Positions 19,886-28,973 of a DNA stretch of 54,573 nt are shown here, one piece after another. The translations under genes and the position numbers were made by a program. The notes under the pieces are model-generated. The model made no database searches, had not been told where the DNA came from, and saw only the letters and a program-made list of their open reading frames with translations. How positions within the stretch are numbered: position 1 is the stretch's first letter; the number at the start of each line of letters is the position of its first letter. This DNA is from Lamprocystis purpurea DSM 4197 (GTDB lineage Bacteria; Pseudomonadota; Gammaproteobacteria; Chromatiales; Chromatiaceae), in NCBI RefSeq assembly GCF_000379525.1, contig NZ_KB902517.1:1-54573 (forward strand), given 5' to 3'.

Positions 19886-20484
19886 GGGGTTGTACTCGTA
19901 GGCTTGGGCGTCGGCTTGCCGCAGGCCCGGTCGCGCCGGCCGCGGTTCTCCGCGCTATTGTCGACCAGGACTGCCGCGATGGCGCTGTTGCAGACACCAT
20001 CCGGCTTCCCTTTCGGAAAACGGGCGCTATCGGTGAACACCACCCACCCGAGGACCGGAACACCCGGCACCAGTGCCTTCACTGCCTGGGTATGAAGATA
20101 GTTCTGTCGCACCGGATTCTGAAAACGGAAACTCTGACGCCCGAGCCGCTGAGTCCACTGCGCCTCCCGCTCCTGCCCGAAGATCGACCCACGGTAGTTC
20201 TTGGTTTCGACGACAACCAGGCCGGCACCCGTCAGAACCACATGATCGACCTGGGTCAAGCCGCCGCGGCCGTCCGGGAAGATGACATCATGCAAACACT
20301 CGGTTCCAATGCGCTCCAGCACTGCCCCGACCCGCCGCTCGCCTAAGATCCCGCGCAGCTTCGGCAGCAGCAAAAACCTGAGGGCCACTAGGAGCAGCAC
20401 GAGCGGGATCATCCATAGCGCCCAATCGGTGACGAGCGTCGTGATGGGCGCGAGGGCGGCGATAAGCGGATCGGGACTGGGCAC
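19882..20484 (-). CDS. NERD (nuclease-related) domain membrane-anchored protein
   Basis: The GTG at 20484 is preferred because AAGGGAA precedes it and the upstream bases are the helicase promoter region; an ATG at 20523 is possible. A hydrophobic segment (DWALWMIPLVLLLVALRFLLL) near the N-terminus anchors it in the membrane. The NERD core follows: LRGILGERRVGAVLERIG, DVIFPDGRGGLTQVDHVVLTGAGLVVVETKNYRGSIFG, ending WVVFTDSARFP. NERD domains belong to the restriction-endonuclease superfamily; QVDHVVL ... VVETKN supplies the typical catalytic residues. It is translationally coupled to the downstream methyltransferase-like gene and divergent from the helicase, so it belongs to the defence block. 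Its target is unknown. Confidence 0.88.
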   Translation of the reverse strand: MPSPDPLIAALAPITTLVTDWALWMIPLVLLLVALRFLLLPKLRGILGERRVGAVLERIGTECLHDVIFPDGRGGLTQVDHVVLTGAGLVVVETKNYRGSIFGQEREAQWTQRLGRQSFRFQNPVRQNYLHTQAVKALVPGVPVLGWVVFTDSARFPKGKPDGVCNSAIAAVLVDNSAENRGRRDRACGKPTPKPTSTTP

Positions 20485-20513
20485 ACGCGTTCCCTTCGGT
20501 CTGATGTGAGCGG

Positions 20514-20519
20514 TATAAT
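20514..20519 (+). promoter_or_regulatory. Consensus -10 box placing helicase start at the mRNA 5' end
   Basis: A perfect TATAAT lies seven bases upstream of the helicase ATG (20526), with no Shine-Dalgarno sequence in between. Transcription would begin at or beside the ATG, so a leaderless message is likely. No good -35 hexamer is seen at the matching distance. The same 42-bp gap must hold the upstream signals of the divergent NERD gene. Confidence 0.5.
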
Positions 20520-20525
20520 ACACGA

Positions 20526-23500
20526 ATGGAACTCACAGAACTCAAGCCCGGCGTCATCATCCGCGGCCCCGTCATCCCCGAGCCGATCCAGGTCGTCGCG
20601 GTGATCCCCATGGGGGTTTCGACCCAGATTCTGGGCAAGGGCCTGGAGACCGGGCAGTTCCACGACCCGATTCTCAGCCGGGAACAGATCGCGCTCCTGA
20701 CGGCACCTCCCGAGAAGGCCCCGTTCGACGGCGATGCCAAGCGCTTCCGTCTCGGCATGGAGGCCATGCGCCTGGGGCTCGCCTACGAGTACGACCCCTA
20801 TTTCAGTCTCTCCATCGCCAGAGTCGATCCGCTCCCGCACCAGTTGGAAGCGGTCTACGACTATTTTCTTCGGGTGCCGCGGATCCGTTTTCTGCTGGCC
20901 GACGATCCGGGCGCCGGCAAGACCATCATGGCCGGGCTGCTGATCAAGGAATTGAAGATCCGGGACTTGATCCGCCGCATTCTGATCGTCGCCCCGGCCA
21001 ACCTGACCTTTCAGTGGCAACGCGAACTGCGCGACAAATTCCGTGAGTCCTTTGAGGTTATCCGCGGCGACACCCTGCGGGCCAACTACGGGATGAACCC
21101 CTGGCAGGAGCGTGACCAGGTCGTGACTTCGGTCTCCTGGGTCTCGCGCATCGAAGACGCCCGTGAGAGTCTGTTGCGCAGCGACTGGGACCTCATCATT
21201 GTGGACGAAGCCCACAAGATGAGCGCGTACAGCGCGGACAAGAAGACCCTGGCCTATCAGCTCGGGGAGCGTCTCTCCGAGATGACCGATCACTTCCTAC
21301 TCATGACCGCAACGCCCCACAAAGGCGATCCGGATAACTTCAGGCTCTTCCTGGAATTGCTCGACAAGGACGTGTATGGCGACATCACCAGCCTTGAAGA
21401 GGCGATGCGGGAACATGAGGCGCCCTTCTATCTGCGGCGGGTCAAGGAGGCGCTCGTCTCCTTCCCCGACCCGGAAACGGGTGAAGTCCACCAACTCTTC
21501 ACCCGCCGCAAGGTCCAGACCGCACCGTTCAAGCTCAACCCCGAGGAGATGGATTTCTACGACGAGCTGACGCGCTATGTCGAAGATCAGTCCATCAAGG
21601 CGTCGGAGGACGACAGTGCCCGCGGCCGGGCACTCGGCTTCACCATGGCCATGCTCCAGCGCCGCTTCGCCTCCAGCGTCTATGCGGTCCGCCGCAGCCT
21701 GGAGCGTATGAGGGCGACCCGCGAGCGCATCCTGGCCGATCCGGACGCCTACCGTCAGGAGCAAATCCTCAAACGCATTCCAGACGACTTCGAAGACCTG
21801 CCCGACGACGAGCAGCAGGACCTCATGCTGCGCCTGGAGGAGATCGTACCGAGCGTTGACCCCGCCTCGCTGCGCGACGAGATCGCCCGTTTGACCCGAC
21901 TCATCACCGACGCGGGCGTGCTCGAAGCACGCGCCATCGAGACCAAGCTCACCAAGCTCCAGGCCGTCATTACCGAACACTGGGTCTTCAGCGACCCCAA
22001 GATGAAGCTACTCATCTTCACCGAGCACAAGGAAACGCTCGATTACCTCGTGGGTAAGCTCGTCGCCTGGGGGCTCACCGTCACGCAAATCCACGGCGGC
22101 ATGAAGATCGGCGACCGGGACACCCCCGGCACCCGCATCCATGCGGAGCGGGCCTTTCGCGAATCGGCCCAGGTCATGGTGGCAACCGAGGCGGCAGGCG
22201 AAGGGATCAATCTCCAGTTCTGCTGGTTCATGATCAACTACGACATCCCCTGGAACCCGGTGCGGCTGGAGCAACGCATGGGCCGTATCCATCGCTACGG
22301 CCAGGATAAGGACTGTCTCATCATCAACTTCGTGGCGATCAACACGCGGGAAGGCCGCGTCATGGACAAGCTCTTCGAGCGTATACAGAAGATCGAACAG
22401 GACCTGGACCCCAAGCAGACCGGTTCAGTCTTCAACGTCCTGGGCGATGTGTTCCCGGTCAACTTCCTGGAGCGCATGGTGCGCGAGATGTATGCCCGTA
22501 ATCAGACCGAGTACGCCATCAAGGAGCGCATCGTCAAGGAAGTGGACACCGAACGGTTCCGCTCCATCACCCATTCCACCCTGGAGGGTCTCGCCAAGCG
22601 CGAACTCAATCTCTCGGCCATCATCGGTCGGTCCGCGGCGGCCAAGGAGCGACGCCTGGTGCCCGAGGTGATCGAGGACTTTTTTCTCCAGGCGAGCCCG
22701 ATCGCGAGTCTGAGCACGAAGGCGGTGAGCACAAAGGGTGCGCGACCCGAAGCTCACATCTACCAAATCGGCAAAGTCCCGCGCGGTCTCTGGAGCGTCG
22801 GAGAACGGCTGGAACCCCGCTTCGGCCGGTTGGGTCGGGACTATGGTCAAATCGTCTTCGACAAGCGCTTCCTGGAACGCGACGCGACCTTGGAATGGGT
22901 CACTCCCGGACATCCGCTGTTCGAGGCGGTGCGCGAGGACGTGGCCGGAAAAACCGGCGAAGACTTACAGCGAGGCGCGGTCTTCTATGACATCCACCGT
23001 GCCGCACCAGCCCGGCTGGATTGCTTCTCGGGCGCCGTGAAAGACGGTCGCGGAAACGTCGTGCACCGCCGTATTTTTGTGGTCGAATCAGAGGCGGACG
23101 GCAGCCTCAACATCCGGCAGCCAACCCTGTTTCTCGACTTGGTTGCAGGGGACGGGGGACACGCCATCCCAGATGAGGCGACCTTTCCGGGCGATGCCCA
23201 GATCAAGCAGGTCCTGATCGAGCAGGCCCTCGATCCGCTGCTCCATGAGGTCGCCAATGAGCGCCTCAAAGAGACAGACACCGTCCGCCGACATCTGGAA
23301 ATCAGCCTCAACGCCCTGATCAACCGGGAAAGCCTGAAGTACGCCGACCTGCATCTGCGTGTCGAGGCGGGCGAGGTCAATCTCAGGCCGGCGCTCAAGC
23401 GCAGTGAGGAACGACTCGATGAACTGAACCACCGACGTGAATCCCGCCTGGCTGATCTGGACAAAGAACGGCACTGCACCATTGCCGATATCCAGCATCA

Positions 23501-23954
23501 TGGACGGGCCTGGGTGTTGCCGCATCCGCAGCGCCAATCCCCTGGCATCGCCCCCATGGTGCGGGATGAAGAAATCGAGCGGATCGCGGTCGCAGCGGTC
23601 ATCGCCCACGAGCATGCCCGCGGTTGGGTGGTGGAGAGCGTGGAGCAGGACAACCGCGGCTTTGACCTGATCTCCCGCCGGCCGCATCCGGAAGACCCCG
23701 CCACGGCCGTCGAGGTCCGCTTTATCGAGGTGAAGGGACGCGCCGCGGTCGGGGAAATCGCCCTGACGAGCAACGAATACAAGACTGCGGAGCGCCTGAA
23801 GCGGGATTACTGGCTTTACGCCGTCTTCAACTGTGCGACGGCGCCCAAGGTCCATCTGGTGCAGGACCCGGCGCGCTTGGGTTGGGAACCGGTGGTTCAG
23901 ATCGAGCACTACCATGTCGGCGCGGAGCAAATCATCGCGGGTGAGTGTCTGTGA
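20526..23954 (+). CDS. SNF2/DEAD-type helicase with C-terminal DUF3883 domain
   Basis: The 1142-residue protein starts at ATG 20526 (MELTELKPGVIIRGP, an N-terminus I recognise from relatives). Superfamily 2 motifs: Walker A ADDPGAGKT (Lys132), DEAH at 227-230 (IIVDEAHKM), motif III LMTATPHKG and motif VI QRMGRIHRYGQ (583-593). The C-terminal DUF3883 region (about 1010-1110) has DNRGFDLISRR and RFIEVKGR (Asp1047, Glu1068, Lys1070), a PD-(D/E)XK-like pattern. Such helicases accompany DUF1156 methylases and DUF499 ATPases in defence islands and probably translocate on invading DNA. It heads the rightward operon of this block. Confidence 0.92.
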   Translation: MELTELKPGVIIRGPVIPEPIQVVAVIPMGVSTQILGKGLETGQFHDPILSREQIALLTAPPEKAPFDGDAKRFRLGMEAMRLGLAYEYDPYFSLSIARVDPLPHQLEAVYDYFLRVPRIRFLLADDPGAGKTIMAGLLIKELKIRDLIRRILIVAPANLTFQWQRELRDKFRESFEVIRGDTLRANYGMNPWQERDQVVTSVSWVSRIEDARESLLRSDWDLIIVDEAHKMSAYSADKKTLAYQLGERLSEMTDHFLLMTATPHKGDPDNFRLFLELLDKDVYGDITSLEEAMREHEAPFYLRRVKEALVSFPDPETGEVHQLFTRRKVQTAPFKLNPEEMDFYDELTRYVEDQSIKASEDDSARGRALGFTMAMLQRRFASSVYAVRRSLERMRATRERILADPDAYRQEQILKRIPDDFEDLPDDEQQDLMLRLEEIVPSVDPASLRDEIARLTRLITDAGVLEARAIETKLTKLQAVITEHWVFSDPKMKLLIFTEHKETLDYLVGKLVAWGLTVTQIHGGMKIGDRDTPGTRIHAERAFRESAQVMVATEAAGEGINLQFCWFMINYDIPWNPVRLEQRMGRIHRYGQDKDCLIINFVAINTREGRVMDKLFERIQKIEQDLDPKQTGSVFNVLGDVFPVNFLERMVREMYARNQTEYAIKERIVKEVDTERFRSITHSTLEGLAKRELNLSAIIGRSAAAKERRLVPEVIEDFFLQASPIASLSTKAVSTKGARPEAHIYQIGKVPRGLWSVGERLEPRFGRLGRDYGQIVFDKRFLERDATLEWVTPGHPLFEAVREDVAGKTGEDLQRGAVFYDIHRAAPARLDCFSGAVKDGRGNVVHRRIFVVESEADGSLNIRQPTLFLDLVAGDGGHAIPDEATFPGDAQIKQVLIEQALDPLLHEVANERLKETDTVRRHLEISLNALINRESLKYADLHLRVEAGEVNLRPALKRSEERLDELNHRRESRLADLDKERHCTIADIQHHGRAWVLPHPQRQSPGIAPMVRDEEIERIAVAAVIAHEHARGWVVESVEQDNRGFDLISRRPHPEDPATAVEVRFIEVKGRAAVGEIALTSNEYKTAERLKRDYWLYAVFNCATAPKVHLVQDPARLGWEPVVQIEHYHVGAEQIIAGECL

Positions 23955-23969
23955 CGAGGTGAAGTCGCT

Positions 23970-24158
23970 ATGAATCTCGAATTCGACTCGGTGGCGGATG
24001 CCGCCTATTTTGAGATTTCCCCGGTGGAGGTGATAACGAGCAAGGAAATCGAACCGGGGATCATCGGCGACTACGACGCCGACGGGCATCTGGTCGGAAT
24101 CGAGATCCTGTCCGTGAGTAAACGCGCCCGACCGCAGTCCTTGGATAAAGCGGCCTAG
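23970..24158 (+). CDS. DUF2283 family small protein
   Basis: The 62-residue protein starts at ATG 23970 behind GAGGTG, 15 bases after the helicase. The family pattern is clear: DSVADAAYFEISP, EIEPGIIGDYDADGHLVGIEILSVSKR. DUF2283 proteins are small beta-rich proteins of unknown function, often near toxin-antitoxin or defence genes. Here it follows the helicase in the same direction and precedes a 137-bp gap with two hairpins. Confidence 0.88.
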   Translation: MNLEFDSVADAAYFEISPVEVITSKEIEPGIIGDYDADGHLVGIEILSVSKRARPQSLDKAA

Positions 24159-24167
24159 ACTCCGAGC

Positions 24168-24274
24168 GGGACGGGGTTTGCAACCCCGTCCCGAGCGTTG
24201 TATACCCTCTTATGGGCTGTTGCCTTTATGCGGCAGCGTCGAAACCTTCCGGACAGGGCGAATGCCCCGTCCGG
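24168..24274 (+). other. Two GC-rich hairpins between DUF2283 and ATPase genes
   Basis: Hairpin 1 is GGGACGGGG (24168-24176) with CCCCGTCCC (24184-24192), a perfect 9-bp stem and 7-nt loop. Hairpin 2 is CCGGACAGGGC (24249-24259) with GCCCCGTCCGG (24264-24274), one mismatch, tetraloop GAAT. Neither has a T-tract, so they are not typical intrinsic terminators. They may reduce read-through or stabilise mRNA ends within the block. Confidence 0.6.
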
Positions 24275-24295
24275 CGTTAGAATAGGCAAGCGACC

Positions 24296-25378
24296 ATGAC
24301 TGACCGCGAACGTCTCGACCGGCTCCAGGTGGCGGGTTTCAAGTCAATCGAGCAACTCGACGTCCGGCTGAAAGACCTGAACATCCTGATCGGTGCCAAC
24401 GGCGCCGGCAAATCGAACTTCATCGGGGTCTTCAGGTTCGTCCACGAAATCCTGCGCAAGAACCTGCAATTTTACGTTTCCCAACAACTCGGCGCCGATA
24501 AGCTGGTGTTCTTCGGCCGGAAACGCACGGATGCGATTCATATCGATGTTGAATTTACGCGGCATGACTATTCGATAGTCTTGGCCCCGGATGCCGCTGG
24601 TGGCCTCTTATTGCAGAGCGAGACCCTTCGCTACTCCAAGGACAAGAGTGATCTTCTGCAAGTCACCAGAAGCGACACACTGGGAGCCATCGGCGCACGG
24701 GAGTCCGGCCTACCCGATCGACCCAATGCGGTAACGCCTGCTGGTCAAGTCGCCGCCTATCTGAGCGACTGGAAGGTTTACCATTTTCACGACACCAGCG
24801 AGTCCGCCAAGGTCAAACAGCCGGGACGCATCGGCGAGACTGACCTCCTGTTTCCCCAAGCCGATAATCTGGCGGCCTTCCTGCGCTCGATTCGCGAGAC
24901 ACTCGCCTACCGGCTGATCGTCCAGACCATCCAGCGAGTCGCGCCCTTTTTTCATGATTTCGTCCTTGAACCCGAGAAAGACAACCTGAGCCTGATCCGA
25001 CTGCGTTGGCGGCACCGGGGGGCGGACGACACCTTTGATGCCAGTGACTTCTCCGACGGCACCCTGCGTTTCATCTGCCTCGCGACGCTGCTGCTGCAAC
25101 CCCGGCTCCCGACCATCGTCCTCTTGGACGAGCCCGAACTGGGCCTGCACCCCTACGCCCTGCAGATCCTGGCGGGGATGATGCGTACCGCGGCAAGCAA
25201 GACCCAGATCATCGCCTCCACCCAATCGGTGACGCTCGCCAATCAGTTCTCCTGGGAAGACCTCATCGTCGTCGACCGGGTGGCGGACGTCTCCCGCTTT
25301 CGCCGACTTGAGGCTAAAGAAATGGAGCAATGGCTCGACGACTATGCGGTCTTGAACAACTTGCGAGATGATTCTTGA
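24296..25378 (+). CDS. AAA/ABC-like ATPase (COG4637-type, RecF/OLD-like head)
   Basis: The 360-residue protein starts at ATG 24296 (MTDRERLDRLQVAGFKSIEQLDV). The N-terminal FKSI stretch and Walker A GANGAGKSN (Lys39) are typical of SMC/RecF-like AAA proteins. DASDFSDGTLRFICLATLLL supplies the signature region and IVLLDEPELGLHP (Asp278, Glu279) the Walker B, followed by IIASTQSVTLANQF. There is no TOPRIM nuclease domain, so it is not a complete OLD protein. The stop overlaps the TTG start of the DUF1156 methylase by two bases, implying the two are made together. A DNA-sensing or end-binding role is inferred from the family. Confidence 0.88.
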   Translation: MTDRERLDRLQVAGFKSIEQLDVRLKDLNILIGANGAGKSNFIGVFRFVHEILRKNLQFYVSQQLGADKLVFFGRKRTDAIHIDVEFTRHDYSIVLAPDAAGGLLLQSETLRYSKDKSDLLQVTRSDTLGAIGARESGLPDRPNAVTPAGQVAAYLSDWKVYHFHDTSESAKVKQPGRIGETDLLFPQADNLAAFLRSIRETLAYRLIVQTIQRVAPFFHDFVLEPEKDNLSLIRLRWRHRGADDTFDASDFSDGTLRFICLATLLLQPRLPTIVLLDEPELGLHPYALQILAGMMRTAASKTQIIASTQSVTLANQFSWEDLIVVDRVADVSRFRRLEAKEMEQWLDDYAVLNNLRDDS

Positions 25379-28300
25379 ACCATCGTTACCCCAAACGCCT
25401 GATCGAAGTCGATCTGCCGATCAAGCGAATCTCCGCCCATGCGCGGCGTGAGAAGTCGATCCGGCACGGGCATATCTCGACACTGCATATCTGGTGGGCG
25501 CGGCGTCCGCTGGCCGCCTGCCGGGCGGTGATCTGCGCATCGCTGTGGCCGGACCCGGCGGATGACCTGTGTCCGGAGGCATTCACTCAGGTGGCGCGGG
25601 TACGGATGCTCGACTGGGCGCGGGAGCACCTGCGGCTGGCGAGTCCCGAGAGTGCGGCGCGGATGGTTGCCACCCAGAAGGACCCCGACCGGCTCGCGGA
25701 CCCGCTGGTGTTGCGCCGGGCGCTGCTCGACTTCATCGCGGACTTCGCCAACTGGGACAACTCCACCGTCCCCGCCTATCTCGAAACCAGCCGGGCACTG
25801 ACCCAAGCGGCGCATGAGGCGTTGGGTGGGGTGCCGGGTACCCGCCCGCTGGTGGTCGACCCCTTTGCTGGCGGAGGCTCCATCCCGCTGGAAGCACTGC
25901 GCGTGGGGGCGGACACCTTTGCCAGTGACCTCAATCCGGTGGCCGTGCTGCTCAACAAGGTCGTCCTCGAATACATCCCGAAGTATGGGCAGCGGCTTGC
26001 GGATGAGGTTCGCAAATGGGGTGAGTGGATCAAGCGGGAGGCCGAGAAGGAGTTAGCCGAATTCTATCCGAAGGACCCGGACGGGGCGACGCCAATTGCC
26101 TACCTTTGGGCACGCACGATTCAATGCGAGGGTCCGGGCTGCGGGGCAGAGGTGCCGTTGATTCGTTCATTGTGGCTAGCCAATAAGTCCACTCGCTCGA
26201 TCGCCTTGCAATTGGTACCAAGGCCCAAGGCCAAGCGGGTGGACTTTCGGATCATCCGCAAAGAGTGTGACGGCTGGGTTGACCAGGACCAACCGAGGGC
26301 GAGAATTGAAGACCCAAAATTCGACGGCACGGTCAAACGCGGTTCCGCTACCTGCCCGTGTTGCGGATATACGACGCCGATCGCGCGCATCCGCGACCAG
26401 CTCAGGATCAGGCACGGCGGGGCCAACGACGCAATTTTGACTTCTGTCGTAACAACTTCACCCGATGAGCAAGGACGACGTTACCGGCTTCCCGAAGGCA
26501 GAGACCTCAGCGCCGTGCGATCCGCTAAGGAGCGTAACATGCACGAGGCCTCGGTTACCGACGGCGGCATCTCTCCACGTCCTGTCGAGCGGGTTAACAA
26601 AGACCACCACGATGTTAATCGGCTTCCGATGTATGGGATGGAGACCTGGGCTGATGCGTTTACGAGTCGGCAACTGGTTGCCCTATGCAGGTTTCAAGAG
26701 ATCCTGAAGAGGGGACTTACGGAAAGAAATTATTCTAATGAAACTGCCCTACTGCTTGCGTTGGCTCTTGACCGCTTGGCGGATTACGGTAGCTCTGTTT
26801 GCCGGTGGGTTCCCCGTGGGGAATACATGGGAAACTCGTTTGGTAGGCAGGCTCTTCAGATGGTCTGGGACTTTGCAGAGGTAAACCCGTTCTCCGGCTC
26901 GACAGGCGATTTGACGGGAGCGCTCGACTGGATTGCGAAGGTGGTCGAGAGAGAAGCGTCAGCGCTCAACAACACAGGTGTTGTTGCGCAGGGCAATGCA
27001 ACGTCTCACCCATATCCTAACGATTCGGCCAGCGCTTTCATTACCGACCCGCCCTACTTCGACGCCATTGACTATGGGGTCATTTCTGACTTCTTCTACG
27101 TTTGGCTTCGCCGCTCGGCAAGCACTCTTTTCCCTAGCTTATTCACCGCACCTGAGACGCCGAAAGACGAGCAAGTTGTGGTCAACGCGAACACAACCAA
27201 AGGAACTGGCACACGCGACGAGCAATTTTTCAGAGCCGCAATGATGTCCGCGATGGGCGAGGGACGAAGGGTAACCGCGCCAGGTGGCATAGGAGTCGTC
27301 GTGTTCGCCCACAAAAGTACGGCCGGCTGGGAATCCCAGCTATCAGGAATGCTGGAGGCAGGATGGATCGTCACCGCATCTTGGCCAATAGACACGGAGA
27401 TGGGTGAACGACTCGTTGCTCGCGGTTCTGCGTCGCTTGCCTCGTCCATTCACCTCGTCTGCCGCCCGCGCGAGCACCCCGACGGCTCAGTCCGCGGCGA
27501 TGACATCGGCGCCTGGCGCGACGTGCTGGCCGAACTACCGGTGCGTATCCACGATTGGATGCCCCGCCTGGCCGAGGAGGGCGTCGTGGGTGCGGACGCC
27601 ATCTTCGCCTGTCTTGGCCCGGCTCTGGAGATCTTCTCGCGCTATGCCCGTGTAGAGAAGGCCAACGGCGAGACCGTAACGCTCAAAGAATACCTGGAAC
27701 AGGTCTGGGCAGCAGTCGCCAAGGAGGCCCTGTCGCTGGTCTTCGCCGGGGCCGACACCGCGCGTTTCGAGCCCGATGCACGACTCACCGCCATGTGGCT
27801 GTGGACCCTGAGCGCGGGCGCGAACGCCGACGCGCCGACTGGTCAGAACGATCTGTTCAGCGACGCGGCGGACGACGAGGAACCCGTAGCCAAGGGCAAG
27901 CTGAAAGGTGGATTCGCCCTGGAGTACGACGCCGCCCGCAAGATCGCCCAGGGCCTCGGCGCCCACCTGGAAGAACTGCCGCACCTGGTCGAGATCAAAG
28001 GCGATCAGGCCCGACTGCTTCCAGTCTCCGAGCGCACCAAACACCTCTTCGGTAAAGACGAGGCGCAGAACCCGACGCGCGGACGCGGCCATAAAAAGCC
28101 CGTGCAAGGCGACCTGTTCGCGGATCTCAAGGAAATCGAGGAGGAGGTTGGTTGGGGCGCCACTGGCGCATCCAAGGCCGGCGAGACGGCCCTTGACCGC
28201 ATCCACCAGGGCATGATCCTGTTCGCCGCCGGTCGCAGCGAAGCACTCAAGCGCTTCCTCGTCGACGACGGCGCCGGCCGCGATCAGCGCTTCTGGGGAC

Positions 28301-28395
28301 TTGCCCAGGCACTTTCAGCCCTCTACCCTGCCCAAACCGAAGAGAAGCGCTGGGTTGATGGGGTCCTGGCGCGCAAGAAATCGCTCGGCTTTTGA
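25375..28395 (+). CDS. DUF1156 adenine-specific DNA methyltransferase with Zn ribbon
   Basis: The 1006-residue protein starts at TTG 25375, overlapping the ATPase stop. The conserved N-terminus (RYPKRLIEVDLPIKRISAHAR, then HISTLHIWWARRPLAACRAVI) is the DUF1156 hallmark. SAM-binding motif I is DPFAGGGS (162-169), the Zn ribbon is CEGPGC (251-256) plus CPCCG (327-331), and the catalytic motif is DPPY (558-561). It should methylate an amino group in DNA, probably adenine N6, marking self DNA for the neighbouring helicase and ATPases. The stretch about 26400-27480 is visibly less GC-rich than both flanks, as if replaced by recombination. It covers the region around DPPY and probably the target-recognition part. 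Confidence 0.92.
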   Translation: MNHRYPKRLIEVDLPIKRISAHARREKSIRHGHISTLHIWWARRPLAACRAVICASLWPDPADDLCPEAFTQVARVRMLDWAREHLRLASPESAARMVATQKDPDRLADPLVLRRALLDFIADFANWDNSTVPAYLETSRALTQAAHEALGGVPGTRPLVVDPFAGGGSIPLEALRVGADTFASDLNPVAVLLNKVVLEYIPKYGQRLADEVRKWGEWIKREAEKELAEFYPKDPDGATPIAYLWARTIQCEGPGCGAEVPLIRSLWLANKSTRSIALQLVPRPKAKRVDFRIIRKECDGWVDQDQPRARIEDPKFDGTVKRGSATCPCCGYTTPIARIRDQLRIRHGGANDAILTSVVTTSPDEQGRRYRLPEGRDLSAVRSAKERNMHEASVTDGGISPRPVERVNKDHHDVNRLPMYGMETWADAFTSRQLVALCRFQEILKRGLTERNYSNETALLLALALDRLADYGSSVCRWVPRGEYMGNSFGRQALQMVWDFAEVNPFSGSTGDLTGALDWIAKVVEREASALNNTGVVAQGNATSHPYPNDSASAFITDPPYFDAIDYGVISDFFYVWLRRSASTLFPSLFTAPETPKDEQVVVNANTTKGTGTRDEQFFRAAMMSAMGEGRRVTAPGGIGVVVFAHKSTAGWESQLSGMLEAGWIVTASWPIDTEMGERLVARGSASLASSIHLVCRPREHPDGSVRGDDIGAWRDVLAELPVRIHDWMPRLAEEGVVGADAIFACLGPALEIFSRYARVEKANGETVTLKEYLEQVWAAVAKEALSLVFAGADTARFEPDARLTAMWLWTLSAGANADAPTGQNDLFSDAADDEEPVAKGKLKGGFALEYDAARKIAQGLGAHLEELPHLVEIKGDQARLLPVSERTKHLFGKDEAQNPTRGRGHKKPVQGDLFADLKEIEEEVGWGATGASKAGETALDRIHQGMILFAAGRSEALKRFLVDDGAGRDQRFWGLAQALSALYPAQTEEKRWVDGVLARKKSLGF

Positions 28396-28404
28396 GGAAC
28401 CAAG

Positions 28405-28734
28405 ATGGCGACCAGGATCACCGAACTGGCTGAAGACCTGCTGTCTGCGCTCCGTCTGGCCCCAAACGAGTTCGACCAGGAGCAGCGTATTGAGGCGGCC
28501 ACACAGTTGTATGCTCAACAGCGCGTCTCCCAGGGAAAAGGGGCGGAAATCGCTGGTCTGTCGCGCGCGGAGTTTATCGACGCATTGGCACGCCGTCGGA
28601 TTCCGGTGTGTCAGGAGACCTTTGACGAGTTGATGGAGGCGATCCGACGCGAGGACTTAGCGGCATCGATCATCCTGATTTCGGGAATTGCTCACACAAA
28701 GACACAAAGAACACAAAGAAAAAAGAATCATTGA
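28405..28734 (+). CDS. UPF0175 family protein with repeat-derived C-terminus
   Basis: The 109-residue protein starts at ATG 28405 behind GAGGAA, nine bases after the methylase. AATQLYAQQRVSQGKGAEIAGLSRAEFIDALARRRIPV is the UPF0175 signature, a helix-turn-helix-like small protein usually acting as antitoxin or regulator beside a PIN-domain (DUF3368) toxin. No toxin gene follows. The last 20 codons (after LAASIILISG) run into the left arm of an inverted repeat at 28691, giving the basic tail HTKTQRTQRKK. The repeat probably replaced the original 3' end and the partner gene. The HTH core is intact. Confidence 0.85.
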   Translation: MATRITELAEDLLSALRLAPNEFDQEQRIEAATQLYAQQRVSQGKGAEIAGLSRAEFIDALARRRIPVCQETFDELMEAIRREDLAASIILISGIAHTKTQRTQRKKNH

Positions 28735-28821
28735 AGGCGTTGGGCCGATCACCGCGCGAGTGACCTGCTCGGCCTGCATATCGCATTGATAATCTTTGTG
28801 ATCTTTGTGTCTCTGTGTGAG
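28691..28821. repeat. Inverted repeat with 28-bp arms (CACAAAGACACAAAG type)
   Basis: The left arm 28691-28718 and right arm 28794-28821 match over 26 of 28 bases in inverted orientation (CTCACACAAAGACACAAAG versus CTCACACAGAGACACAAAG), with 75 bp between. It is AT-richer than its surroundings and has no coding content except the tail of the UPF0175 gene. This is a MITE-like intergenic element of a kind widespread in bacterial genomes. Confidence 0.8.
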
Positions 28822-28863
28822 AACTGCTCATTTTCTAATCATCGTTCGCACCGCCGGAAGACA

Positions 28864-28932
28864 GGAGGTCGAGGCTTTAGCCGGCCGGTATCGCTTCTTG
28901 CGCGGCGCTGTTCCGGCTAAAGCCTCGACCCC
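28864..28932. repeat. REP-like hairpin repeat, copy 1
   Basis: Arms GGAGGTCGAGGCTTTAGCCGG (28864-28884) and CCGGCTAAAGCCTCGACCCC (28913-28932) pair almost perfectly around a 28-nt loop. A related copy with diverged loop lies at 46918-46989. It fills most of the gap between the UPF0175 and DUF433 genes. Confidence 0.8.
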
Positions 28933-28973
28933 CAGTCGACTGAGCCACGATTCATAAGTGCAGGAATAGTTTC

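Noticed and set aside
16967-20095. A 1042-codon open frame on the plus strand across the methyltransferase-like gene
   Set aside because: It is the antisense of a recognised family gene in GC-rich DNA, has no domain, and crosses the STAND 3' end.
17255-20484. A Dnd phosphorothioation cluster
   Set aside because: Only the associated methyltransferase-like gene is present; dndA-E and a restriction set are absent.
28691-28821. CRISPR-like array from repeated CACAAAG units
   Set aside because: The units form one inverted pair of arms with no regularly spaced spacers; no cas gene is present.
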